Positions 1 through 13,102 of a stretch of DNA of 64,000 nucleotides are shown here, piece by piece. The stretch covers positions 1 to 64,000 of the forward strand of contig NZ_LZKP01000157.1 of assembly GCF_001672895.1 (NCBI RefSeq), written 5' to 3'. The notes under the pieces were generated by a model, which was given only the letters and a program-made list of their open reading frames with translations, was not told where the DNA came from and ran no database searches. Numbering within the stretch: the stretch's first letter is position 1; every line of letters starts with the position of its first letter. The stretch comes from Mycobacterium sp. E740 (GTDB lineage Bacteria > Actinomycetota > Actinomycetes > Mycobacteriales > Mycobacteriaceae). Both the position numbers and the translations under genes were made by a program.

Positions 1-101
1 CGCGTGGCGGGCACGCCAAAGAGAAGGTATGGCTGTGAAATTGCCTGCATAGCAACCAGGAATGCTATTTCGGCGCAACGGACGGCGGGCGCAACGAGCG
101 C

Positions 102-1643
102 TTAGCGCCAGGACGGTAGCCAGATCTGCATGTTCCACGTCGCCGGCGAGATCGGAATGCCCGTCAGGATGGGATACATCCACGCGAAGTTCGTCAGTAC
201 AAGCGCGACATAGCAACTCACCGCGATCAGCCCGAGCGTCCGCCGCTCGGCGTTCTGATCCGGCTTGTGCAGGATGTCGCCGAGGATGAACGCGATCATC
301 ATCGCCAGGAACGGCGCCATCGTCGCCGCGTAGAAGAAGTACATCTGGCGGTCGATGTCGGCGAACCACGGCAGGAAACCGGCGCCGTAGCCCACGAGTG
401 CGACGGCGTAACGCCAATCCCGCTTGACGAACGCCCGCCACGCCGCCCAGGCGAGGACTGGCACCGCGAGGAACCACATCGCCGGCGTGCCGACCAGCAT
501 CACGGCCTTCACGCACGACTGCGCGCCACACCCCGGCACGTCCTGATTGTCGATCGCATACAGCACCGGCCGCAGCGACATCGGCCAGGTCCACGGCTTG
601 GACTCCCACGGGTGATGGTTGCCGTCGGCGTTGGTCAGCCCGGCGTGGAACTTGTACGCCGCGTAGGTGTAATGCCACAGCGAGCGCAGCGCGTCGGGAA
701 TCGGCAACACGCTGTCCTCGCCGATCGACTGCCCGACCTCGTGGCGGTTGATCGCGGTCTCCGAGGCGAACCACGGCGTGTACGACGCCAGGTAGACCAC
801 GAACGGGATCAACACCAACGCGTACAGCGACGGCCCCAGGTCGCGCCGCAACGCTCCCAACCATGGCCGCGGTACGCGGTACTGCCGCCTGGCCACGATG
901 TCGAACACCAGCGACATGACACCGAAGAACGCGACGAAGTACAGCCCGGACCACTTTGTGGCGCAGGCCAATCCGAGCAGCACGCCGGCGCCGAAGCGCC
1001 ACCATCGCACGCCCAGCCGCGGTCCCCAGATCGTCTCGCCGGTGCGGCCCTCCAGGAGCGCGACGTGCATGCGCTCGCGCACCTGGTCGCGGTCGACGAT
1101 CAGGCAGCCGAACGCGGCGACCACGAACACCACCAGGAATCCGTCGAGCAGTGCGGTACGGGAGGTGACGAAGCTGACCCCGTCGGCGGTCACCAGCAGC
1201 CCCGCGATGCCGCCGACCAACGTCGACCGGCTGATGCGCCGCACGATACGCGCGACGAGCACCACCATGACGACCCCGCAGACCGCCCCGGCGAACCGCC
1301 ACCCCCACCCGTTGTAACCGAACAGCGCCTCGCCGATCGCGATCAACTGCTTGCCGACTGGCGGGTGCACCACCAGCCCGTAACCCGGGTTGTCCTCGAC
1401 GCCGTGGTTGTGCAGCATCTGCCAGGCCTGTGGGGCGTAGTGCTTCTCGTCGAAGACCGGTGTCCCCGCGTCGGTGGGCGACCCCAATCGCAGGAACCTG
1501 GTCACCGCGGCCAGCGCGGCGATGACGGCCGTCATCACCCAGCCCTGCAGGCGGTCGACGGGACCGAAGTCGGCGACCGGCACCTGCGACGCGGGGCTGA
1601 TGACCGGGACCGCGCGCGGCGCTGTGGTGGCGGGGGCGGTCAC
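102..1643 (-). CDS. pmt: Protein O-mannosyltransferase (Pmt)
   Basis: A polytopic GT-C glycosyltransferase that transfers mannose from polyprenyl-phospho-mannose to Ser/Thr of exported proteins. The protein is 513 aa, close to the roughly 500 aa of Rv1002c. After a short Ala/Pro-rich cytoplasmic tail the first membrane segment runs near residues 36-52. The catalytic acidic motif FDEKHY follows in the first external loop, near residue 64, and many hydrophobic segments follow. The start chosen is GTG at 1643 (VTAPATTAP), because the open frame upstream is only an antisense shadow of rsmI. It is divergent from rsmI with 24 bp between starts. The 101 bases beyond its stop, at the window edge, show no gene. 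Confidence 0.93.
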   Translation of the reverse strand: MTAPATTAPRAVPVISPASQVPVADFGPVDRLQGWVMTAVIAALAAVTRFLRLGSPTDAGTPVFDEKHYAPQAWQMLHNHGVEDNPGYGLVVHPPVGKQLIAIGEALFGYNGWGWRFAGAVCGVVMVVLVARIVRRISRSTLVGGIAGLLVTADGVSFVTSRTALLDGFLVVFVVAAFGCLIVDRDQVRERMHVALLEGRTGETIWGPRLGVRWWRFGAGVLLGLACATKWSGLYFVAFFGVMSLVFDIVARRQYRVPRPWLGALRRDLGPSLYALVLIPFVVYLASYTPWFASETAINRHEVGQSIGEDSVLPIPDALRSLWHYTYAAYKFHAGLTNADGNHHPWESKPWTWPMSLRPVLYAIDNQDVPGCGAQSCVKAVMLVGTPAMWFLAVPVLAWAAWRAFVKRDWRYAVALVGYGAGFLPWFADIDRQMYFFYAATMAPFLAMMIAFILGDILHKPDQNAERRTLGLIAVSCYVALVLTNFAWMYPILTGIPISPATWNMQIWLPSWR

Positions 1644-1667
1644 GAGTGCGATCGTAGGCTGTCCGGC

Positions 1668-2504
1668 ATGACCCCCGGCCGACTGCTCATCGGCGCCACG
1701 CCGCTGGGCCAGCCCTCCGACGCCTCGGCGCGGCTGGTCGACGCGCTGAGAAGCGCCGACGTCGTCGCCGCCGAAGACACCCGCCGCATCCGGACGTTGG
1801 CCCAGTCCCTCGACGTCAGGCTCACCGCGAAGGTGGTCAGCCTCTATGACCAGAACGAGGCGTCGCGGGTGTCGGGGCTGCTCGAGGAGATCCGCGCCGG
1901 AGCGACGGTGCTGCTGGTCAGCGACGCGGGCATGCCGTTGATCAGCGACCCGGGATACCGGCTGGTGACGGCGTGCATCGAGGCCGGTGCGACGGTCCGC
2001 TGCCTGCCCGGCCCGTCCGCGGTGACGACGGCGCTCGCGGTGTCCGGTCTGCCCGCCCAGAAGTTCTGCTTCGAGGGCTTCGCTCCGCGCAAACAGTCCG
2101 CGCGCAGATCCTGGCTGGGGACGCTGGCGGGCGAGCAGCGCACCTGTGTCTTCTTCGAGTCGCCGCGCCGGCTCGCCGAAACCCTCATCGATGCGGTCGA
2201 GGTGCTCGGCGGGGCCCGCCGCGCGGTGGTCTGCCGCGAGCTGACCAAGACCCATGAGGAGGTGGTGCGCGGCTCACTCACCGAACTGGCGGCGTGGGCC
2301 GCCGACGGGGTGCTGGGCGAGATCACCGTCGTGCTGGCGGGCGCCGTTCCGAAGGCGGACCTCGGCACGCTCGTGGCCGAAGTCAACGAGCTGGTCGAGG
2401 ACGGCGTGCGAGTCAAGGACGCGTGCGCCGACGTGATCGCCGCGAATCCGGGCGCACCGTCACGGCGTGAGCTCTACGATGCGGTTCTGCGTTCGCGCTC
2501 GTGA
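1668..2504 (+). CDS. rsmI: 16S rRNA (cytidine(1402)-2'-O)-methyltransferase
   Basis: A SAM-dependent tetrapyrrole-methylase-fold enzyme that 2'-O-methylates C1402 of 16S rRNA in the decoding centre. The 278 aa protein begins MTPGRLLIGATPLGQPSD, the glycine-rich N-terminal SAM-site strand of the RsmI/YraL family. It has AAEDTRR near residue 40 and the family signature SDAGMPLISDPGY near residue 84. ATG at 1668 is chosen because the family motif starts at once; the long upstream open frame is antisense to pmt. The last 45 bp overlap the convergent pabB gene tail to tail. Confidence 0.95.
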   Translation: MTPGRLLIGATPLGQPSDASARLVDALRSADVVAAEDTRRIRTLAQSLDVRLTAKVVSLYDQNEASRVSGLLEEIRAGATVLLVSDAGMPLISDPGYRLVTACIEAGATVRCLPGPSAVTTALAVSGLPAQKFCFEGFAPRKQSARRSWLGTLAGEQRTCVFFESPRRLAETLIDAVEVLGGARRAVVCRELTKTHEEVVRGSLTELAAWAADGVLGEITVVLAGAVPKADLGTLVAEVNELVEDGVRVKDACADVIAANPGAPSRRELYDAVLRSRS

Positions 2505-3707
2505 TCCGGTGATCGGCGCCGCCTTGTGCAGGCACTCCTCCCATTCGCGGTTGGGGTCCGAGTCCGCGGTGATCCCGCCACCGACGCCGAGTACCGCGTT
2601 GCCCGCTGCGTCGAACTCCACGGTCCGTATCGCGACGTTTAACTCGCACCCCGCGACGGGCGACGCGAGACCGACTGTGCCGCAGTAGATTCCCCGCCGA
2701 ACGGGTTCCCATTCGGTGAGCAGCTCACGGGCTCGCGCCTTCGGCGTGCCGGTCACCGACGCGGGTGGGAACGTGGCGTCGAGAACCGCCGCCATCGGCA
2801 CGTCGACGTCGACTCGGGCCGACACCGTCGAAACCAGATGCCACACGCCCGGCGCCGGCCGCACCTCCAGCAGCTCGGGCACCGTGACGCTCCCCGTGAT
2901 CGCCACCCGGCCCAGGTCGTTGCGCACCAGGTCGACGATCATGATGTTCTCGGCGACGTCCTTGACCGACGCACGCAGCGCGGCCGGATCGGCGGACAGC
3001 GGCAGCGTCCCCTTGATGGGGCTCGAGGCCACCGCATCACCGCGACGACTCAGGAACAGTTCCGGGGACAGCGATGCCAGCGCACCCCAGCTCCCGGCGA
3101 GATAGGCCGCGCGTGCGGGTGAAGTGCGTTGCACGGCGTCGGCGAAGAAGTCGAGCGGCGCGCCGTCGACCCGCCCGCGGAACTGCGTGCACACGCACGC
3201 CTGGTAAACCTCGCCGGCGGCGATCGCGTCGAGGCAGTCAAGCATCCCGTGGCGGTGCGCGTCGCGGTCGGCGTCGCCCCACTCCACGGAGAACGGCCTG
3301 GGTTCGGCGGGCGTCCGCAGCGCTTCGACCAGCCACGCCGGAATTGTTGCGCCGCTGAGGCTTTCGAACCACCACTGACCCTCGCCGTCTCGGCGCAGCA
3401 CGCAGTCGGACCAGCCGCCGGCGGCCGACGGGATTCTCGGGCCGCGACCGTCGGCCGCAGCGTCCGGATACGACAGATAGCCGAACCATCCGCCGCCGAC
3501 CGCATCTCCGGATCCCGGTACGACGTCGAAGACGCGCGACGGCTCGACGGCGGCGATGTCGACGGTCGGCGCGATGATCGCCGTCGACCCGAACCAGTCG
3601 CCGATCAGTGCGGCGGGGGGAGCGAGTCCGCGCTCGGCGGCGGCGTATCCGACGGCGCGCAGCACTGCCGGGGCGTCGCCCAGGTCGCCGAGCCGGTCGA
3701 TCCGCAC
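2460..3707 (-). CDS. pabB: Aminodeoxychorismate synthase component I
   Basis: A chorismate-utilising enzyme that converts chorismate plus ammonia to 4-amino-4-deoxychorismate for folate synthesis. The 415 aa protein has the chorismate-binding C-terminal fold: SSPIKGTLPL contains the catalytic Lys motif PIKGT, and ENIMIVDLVRNDLGRV and TGTPKARA are the other signature stretches. The N-terminal half is the divergent domain typical of mycobacterial PabB. The start is GTG at 3707, 13 bp after the sigma factor gene, so it may be the last gene of the metG-gdhA-oxidoreductase-sigma run. The 3' end overlaps rsmI by 45 bp. Confidence 0.9.
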   Translation of the reverse strand: MRIDRLGDLGDAPAVLRAVGYAAAERGLAPPAALIGDWFGSTAIIAPTVDIAAVEPSRVFDVVPGSGDAVGGGWFGYLSYPDAAADGRGPRIPSAAGGWSDCVLRRDGEGQWWFESLSGATIPAWLVEALRTPAEPRPFSVEWGDADRDAHRHGMLDCLDAIAAGEVYQACVCTQFRGRVDGAPLDFFADAVQRTSPARAAYLAGSWGALASLSPELFLSRRGDAVASSPIKGTLPLSADPAALRASVKDVAENIMIVDLVRNDLGRVAITGSVTVPELLEVRPAPGVWHLVSTVSARVDVDVPMAAVLDATFPPASVTGTPKARARELLTEWEPVRRGIYCGTVGLASPVAGCELNVAIRTVEFDAAGNAVLGVGGGITADSDPNREWEECLHKAAPITGSRARTQNRIVELTP

Positions 3708-3720
3708 GGGACTCAGCTTC

Positions 3721-4626
3721 TCAGATGCTGCGGGCGATCTCCCGCGGGACGTCCACCCCTACCAGCTTGTCCGGGTTGCGCATCGCGTAGAAGTGGCTGA
3801 TGCGGCCTTCGGTGACCTCGACGGTTATCACCCCTTCGAAGCTGTCGCCGAGGTAGAGCTTCAGCGCCGGCGCGTTGTTGTACGTCGCGGGCTCGATGCG
3901 GCCCGACTCGCCGGCCACCCGGATGAGGCCGACGATCAGCTTGGCGACCTTCTCGGCGCCGGTCACCGGGCGCCGGGCCGCGCTGACCTTGCCGTCGCTG
4001 TCGGCGGTCCACACCACGTCTGCCGACAGCATCTCGAGCAGCCCGCCGATGTCGCCGTTCGACGCGGCCGCGAAGAACCGCGCCGTCAGTTCCATCGACA
4101 GTTTCTGGTCGACCGGCTCGAAGCGTTTGCGCCGAGACTGCACGTGTTCGCGGGCCCGGTGCGCCATTTGGCGCACGGCCGCCGTCGACTTGCCGATGGT
4201 GGCGGCGATCTCGTCGTGGCCGAACCCGAATACCTCGCGCAGCACGAACACCGCCCGCTCGTCGGGGCTCAGCGTCTCGAGCACGACGAGCATCGCCATC
4301 GAGACTGACTCCGCGAGCACCACGTCGGCCGAGGGGTCGTTAGCTTCCAGCAGCAACGGCTCAGGCAGCCACGGGCCGACGTAGTCCTCGCGCCTGCGGG
4401 ACTGCGCCCGCAGCGCGTTGAGCGATTGCCGGGTGACGAGCTGGGCTAGGTAGGCCTTGGTGTCGCGCACCGTCGCGAGGTCGACCTCGGCCCAGCGCAG
4501 GTAGCTGTCCTGCAGCACGTCATCGGATTCCGTTGCGCTGCCGAGGATCTCATAAGCGATCGTGAACAGCAGCGGGCGCAGCAGCGTGAATCGTTCGGCG
4601 TGGCCATCACCCGGCGCCGTGTTCAT
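3721..4626 (-). CDS. ECF41-type RNA polymerase sigma factor with SnoaL-like C-terminal domain
   Basis: A 301 aa sigma-70 family factor of the SigJ/ECF41 type. Region 2 covers about residues 12-80 and region 4 about 110-165 (HDEIAATIGKSTAAVRQMAHRA). A SnoaL-like domain of about 125 aa follows. ECF41 hallmarks are visible: WLPEP at 86-90 in the linker, a shortened DGK at 211-213 where the family usually has DGGGK, and NPDKL at 284-288. In ECF41 factors this extension modulates activity in place of an anti-sigma factor. The ATG overlaps the stop of the upstream flavoprotein gene by 4 bp (ATGA), so the two are translationally coupled. The orthology to SigJ itself is not certain. Confidence 0.9.
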   Translation of the reverse strand: MNTAPGDGHAERFTLLRPLLFTIAYEILGSATESDDVLQDSYLRWAEVDLATVRDTKAYLAQLVTRQSLNALRAQSRRREDYVGPWLPEPLLLEANDPSADVVLAESVSMAMLVVLETLSPDERAVFVLREVFGFGHDEIAATIGKSTAAVRQMAHRAREHVQSRRKRFEPVDQKLSMELTARFFAAASNGDIGGLLEMLSADVVWTADSDGKVSAARRPVTGAEKVAKLIVGLIRVAGESGRIEPATYNNAPALKLYLGDSFEGVITVEVTEGRISHFYAMRNPDKLVGVDVPREIARSI

Positions 4627-5804
4627 GAGGTCAGCGTTTCCCGGGCCACCGCCGCCTGCCGGCTGCGCTTGCCGCCCTTGAGCCAGAAGTAGCTCCCTGG
4701 CTTGCGGGCCTCGCGGGACAAGAACGAGATGGTGCCCTTGCAGACCGCCTCCTTGACAGCCGCAGCGGTCCGGCCGCCGATGTGCAACCGCATGGCCCGG
4801 TCGTCCAGATGTGCGAGTTGGATGAGCCCCGCGGAGCGGCCGAGGCTGATGCACTGGCCGGTGAACGCTTGGTTCAGTGCCGCCGGCTCGGCACCGGCGA
4901 TCCGGCTCAGCACCGTGTTCGCGGCCTGGGCGCCCAGCGGGATCGCCGCCTGGCAGCTCATGCGCAACGGCAGGTCCGACGGGGCCGACGCGTCGCCGGC
5001 GCCGACGATGCGCGGATCGTCGACGCTGGTCAGCGTCTCGTCGGTGAGCAACCGGCCGATCGCGTCGGTGGCCAGCCCGCTGCGCGCTGCCAGGTCGGGA
5101 ATCCCGAATCCCGCGGTCCAGATCGTGACGGCGCTGTACAACTCACGGCCGTCCGACAGCGTCACGGTACCTGCGCTGACCGCAGTCACGACGGCGCCGG
5201 GCCCGTCGATCACGGAGACACCGAGTTCGGCAAGCCGCCTGCTCGCAGCGCGCCGCCCCGCCGTGTGCAGGTAGGGGCCCAGCACGTTTCCGCAGACCAG
5301 CGCGACGCGGCGGCCCTGCTCGGCGAGTTCGGAGGCGGCTTCCAGCCCGGTGGGACCGGCGCCCACGACGACGATCGGTGCGTCGGCGGCCGCCCCGGCG
5401 AGCGCCGCGCGCAACGGCTCGGCGTGCTCGAATTCGGATATCGGATAAGCGAATTCAGCTGCGCCGGGCACACTCGATGCGGCCCCGTTGCTGCCCACGG
5501 CGTAGACCAGGTAGTCGTACTCCAGGGTTCCGCCCGAGCCGAGCTGCACTTGTCGCGCTGCGCTGTCGATTCGCTGTGCCGAGTCGACAACGAGTCGGAT
5601 GCCCTTACCGAGCACGGAGTCGTAGTCCACGACGGCGTCGTCGTTGCCGGCCACCAGTTGGTGCAGCCTGATCCGCTCGACGAACTGCGCGCGCGGGTTC
5701 ACCAACGTGACGCGGGCGTGCGGGGCGAGCCGGTTGGCGGCCATCACCCCGGCGTAGCCGCCACCGATGACGACGACCTGGATGTGTGTGTTGTGTTCAG
5801 TCAT
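4623..5804 (-). CDS. NADH-dehydrogenase-like FAD-dependent oxidoreductase
   Basis: A 393 aa pyridine nucleotide-disulphide oxidoreductase-fold protein of the NDH-2/FSP1-like group. The N-terminal FAD site is VVIGGGYAGVMAANRL (GGGYAG at 14-19). The NAD(P) site is GAGPTGLEAASELAEQG, and IVGAGDAS is the second FAD motif. There is no CxxC redox-active disulphide in the first domain, so it is not a thioredoxin-reductase-type enzyme. It overlaps the downstream ECF41 sigma gene by 4 bp. ECF41 factors are typically linked to an oxidoreductase, decarboxylase or epimerase gene that is their likely target, and this fits the oxidoreductase role. The substrate is unknown. Confidence 0.85.
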   Translation of the reverse strand: MTEHNTHIQVVVIGGGYAGVMAANRLAPHARVTLVNPRAQFVERIRLHQLVAGNDDAVVDYDSVLGKGIRLVVDSAQRIDSAARQVQLGSGGTLEYDYLVYAVGSNGAASSVPGAAEFAYPISEFEHAEPLRAALAGAAADAPIVVVGAGPTGLEAASELAEQGRRVALVCGNVLGPYLHTAGRRAASRRLAELGVSVIDGPGAVVTAVSAGTVTLSDGRELYSAVTIWTAGFGIPDLAARSGLATDAIGRLLTDETLTSVDDPRIVGAGDASAPSDLPLRMSCQAAIPLGAQAANTVLSRIAGAEPAALNQAFTGQCISLGRSAGLIQLAHLDDRAMRLHIGGRTAAAVKEAVCKGTISFLSREARKPGSYFWLKGGKRSRQAAVARETLTS

Positions 5805-5816
5805 GCCCTCTAGACA

Positions 5817-5832
5817 CCGCGGCGGTCCGCGG
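5817..5832 (-). terminator. GC-rich hairpin between gdhA and the oxidoreductase gene
   Basis: Two CCGCGG arms (5817-5822 and 5827-5832) flank the tetraloop CGGT, 21 bp past the gdhA stop and before the flavoprotein ATG at 5804. There is no U-tract. It could attenuate read-through from metG-gdhA into the oxidoreductase-sigma pair. Next to it CGTGAC occurs twice with a 10-bp period (5833-5838 and 5843-5848). Confidence 0.35.
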
Positions 5833-5853
5833 CGTGACAGAACGTGACGTGAA

Positions 5854-8759
<2,906 letters not shown>

Positions 8760-8783
8760 TTGGCCTCAGCTTATGGTGTGGCG

Positions 8784-9632
8784 GTGAGCCCGAAGCGTTC
8801 AGGCAGGAGCGAGCGGCCACCCGCCCCGGCGCCGTTGCGCCCGCTGATCGACGCCCACACCCACCTCGATGCGTGCGGCGCCACCGACGCGGCGAGCGTT
8901 ACCGCGATCGTCGACCGCGCCGCCGCCGTCGGGGTGCAGGCCGTCGTCACCATCGCCGACGACCTCGACTCGGCGCGGTGGGTCACCGAGGCCGCCGACG
9001 CCGATGACCGCGTCTACGCCGCGGTTGCGCTGCACCCGACGCGGGCCGACTCGCTGACCGAGGAAGCCAAGGCCGTCGTCGAGCGACTCGCCGGCCGCCC
9101 CCGGGTCGTCGCCATCGGTGAGACCGGCCTGGACCTGTACTGGCCGGAGAAATTGGAGGGGTGCGCGCAACCGGCGACGCAGCGCGATGCGTTCGCGTGG
9201 CACATCGACCTCGCCAAGCGCACAGGCAAGCCGCTGATGATCCACAACCGGGACGCCGACGAGCAGGTTCTCGACGTGTTGGCCGCCGAGGGCGCCCCGG
9301 CGACTGTGATCTTCCACTGTTTTTCGTCGGGTCCGGACATGGCGCGAAAATGCGTCGACCAAGGCTGGCTACTGAGTCTGTCGGGCACAGTCAGCTTCAA
9401 AAACGCCGGTGAGCTGCGGGAAGCGGCGGCACTGATCCCGCCTGGGCAACTACTCGTCGAGACCGACGCGCCGTTTCTGACGCCGCACCCGTTCCGCGGC
9501 GCGCCGAATGAGCCGTACTGCCTGCCATACACTGTCCGTGCGCTGGCGGAGACGATCGGCAAGCCGGCCGAAGTCATCGCGCAGGAAACCACGACGGCGG
9601 CCGTCGGCGCCTATGGCCTCACGAGTTGCTGA
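8784..9632 (+). CDS. tatD: TatD family metal-dependent hydrolase/DNase
   Basis: A TIM-barrel metallohydrolase of the TatD/YcfH family, with 3'-5' exonuclease or deoxyribonuclease activity in characterised members. Metal-ligand motifs are visible: LIDAHTHLDACG at the N-terminus, IGETGLDLY, IHNRDADEQVL, FHCFSSGP and LVETDAPFLTPHP. From GTG 8784 the protein is 282 aa; a GTG two codons earlier (8778) is equally possible. It is divergent from metG and lies just upstream of rpfB, as in M. tuberculosis (Rv1008-Rv1009). Confidence 0.92.
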   Translation: MSPKRSGRSERPPAPAPLRPLIDAHTHLDACGATDAASVTAIVDRAAAVGVQAVVTIADDLDSARWVTEAADADDRVYAAVALHPTRADSLTEEAKAVVERLAGRPRVVAIGETGLDLYWPEKLEGCAQPATQRDAFAWHIDLAKRTGKPLMIHNRDADEQVLDVLAAEGAPATVIFHCFSSGPDMARKCVDQGWLLSLSGTVSFKNAGELREAAALIPPGQLLVETDAPFLTPHPFRGAPNEPYCLPYTVRALAETIGKPAEVIAQETTTAAVGAYGLTSC

Positions 9633-11769
<2,137 letters not shown>

Positions 11770-11815
11770 CACTGCGAGGCAGTGCAGGCTAGTGCGGCTC
11801 CGATAGGGTCGTGCC

Positions 11816-12778
11816 GTGTCAGGCTGGAACGGAAACACCGCCTCGGAGTGGGTTCCCACCGGGTCGGTCACCGTCCGGGTGCCGGGCAAGGTCAACCTCT
11901 ACCTGGAGGTGGGCGACCGTCGCGACGACGGCTATCACGAGCTCACCACCGTGTTCCACGCCGTTTCGCTGCTCGACGAGATCACCGTCCGCAACGCCGA
12001 TGTGTTGTCGTTGGAGGTCGCGGGCGAGGGCGCGGAGTCGCTGCCCACCGACGAGCGCAACCTCGCGTGGCGCGCGGCCGAGCTGATGGCCGAACACGTG
12101 GGCCGGGCTCCGGATGTGGCGATCCTGATCGAGAAGTCCATCCCGGTGGCCGGCGGGATGGCGGGCGGCAGCGCGGATGCCGCGGCGGTGCTGGTGGCGA
12201 TGAACACGCTGTGGGAGCTGGGGGTGCCCAGGCGGGATCTGCACGCACTGGCGGCTCAACTCGGCAGCGACGTGCCGTTCGCGTTGCACGGCGGTACGGC
12301 GCTGGGCACCGGACGCGGTGAGGAGCTGGCGACCGTGCTCGCCCGCACGACGTTCCACTGGGTGCTGGCGTTCGCCGACGGGGGCCTCTCGACGCCCGCG
12401 GTGTTCGCCGAGATCGACCGGCTGCGCGACGCGGATCGCGAGGTGCCGCCGAGGCTCGATGACCCCGAGCCCGTCCTCGCCGCGCTGGCCTCCGGCGATC
12501 CGGCCCGGTTGGCCCCGCTGCTCGGCAACGACCTGCAGCCGGCGGCGCTGCGTCTGGACCCCGGACTGCGGCGCACGCTGCGCGCGGGCAAGGAGGCGGG
12601 CGCGTTGGCGGGCATCGTCTCGGGCTCGGGCCCCACGTGCGCGTTCCTGTGCGCCACGGCGGGCGCGGCGGTCGACGTCGGGGCAGAGCTTGCCGGCGCG
12701 GGGGTGTGCCGCACGGTGCGGGTGGCCAGCGGCCCCGTTCAGGGCGCTCGCGTCGTGCCCGCGCCGTCGACGGCGTGA
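11816..12778 (+). CDS. ispE: 4-diphosphocytidyl-2-C-methyl-D-erythritol kinase
   Basis: A GHMP-family kinase that phosphorylates CDP-ME in the MEP isoprenoid pathway. The 320 aa protein has [23 protein letters not shown] near the N-terminus with the substrate-binding and catalytic residues, the ATP-binding loop [15 protein letters not shown] at 110-124, and [13 protein letters not shown] near residue 265. GTG 11816 is chosen because homology begins soon after. It lies 46 bp after ksgA, so rpfB-ksgA-ispE may form one operon as in M. tuberculosis. Confidence 0.95.
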   Translation: MSGWNGNTASEWVPTGSVTVRVPGKVNLYLEVGDRRDDGYHELTTVFHAVSLLDEITVRNADVLSLEVAGEGAESLPTDERNLAWRAAELMAEHVGRAPDVAILIEKSIPVAGGMAGGSADAAAVLVAMNTLWELGVPRRDLHALAAQLGSDVPFALHGGTALGTGRGEELATVLARTTFHWVLAFADGGLSTPAVFAEIDRLRDADREVPPRLDDPEPVLAALASGDPARLAPLLGNDLQPAALRLDPGLRRTLRAGKEAGALAGIVSGSGPTCAFLCATAGAAVDVGAELAGAGVCRTVRVASGPVQGARVVPAPSTA

Positions 12779-13102
12779 CGTCGAGCGCTCGGCATCGTTT
12801 CCGTAACGGTCGGGTGTGAGCCAGACCTCAATTCTCGCGCCGGTTTGGCGGCTACTTAAGAGTTGCTTAAGATGAACGACGGTGAAAACTAGCGGTCATG
12901 AATCGGACGCGACTTTCTTCCCCGCCGGCAACCTCGGTGGGCGTCTCGTCGGACGCACCCTAGCTTCCGGTGTATCACCGATTCGAGACTCAACCGCTCC
13001 CGATTTGTGTGCGCGCCTCCATGGTCGCGCCCCTGATCAGGCGGAGCATGAGAACAAGGCATTTGCTCCGGCGCTGCGGCTCCGGGAACCGAGGAGGTCG
13101 TC
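12779..13102 (+). promoter_or_regulatory. 324-bp intergenic region upstream of pks16
   Basis: No convincing gene lies here. At 12855-12860 and 12866-12871 the palindrome CTTAAG occurs twice, 11 bp apart (one helical turn), each followed by A. This spacing suits a transcription factor that binds one DNA face. A strong ribosome site GAGGAGG (13091-13097) precedes the pks16 GTG at 13103. A 74-codon open frame from GTG 12882 lacks homology or coding character and is probably spurious. The leader of about 200 nt is longer than is usual here. Confidence 0.5.

Noticed and set aside
1..101. Possible gene at the left edge
   Set aside because: No open frame of recognisable family enters from the edge; the stretch looks like ordinary spacer after pmt.
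267..1667. Long N-terminal extension of rsmI over pmt
   Set aside because: It is the antisense of pmt with Arg/His/Gln-rich sequence. RsmI homology starts at ATG 1668.
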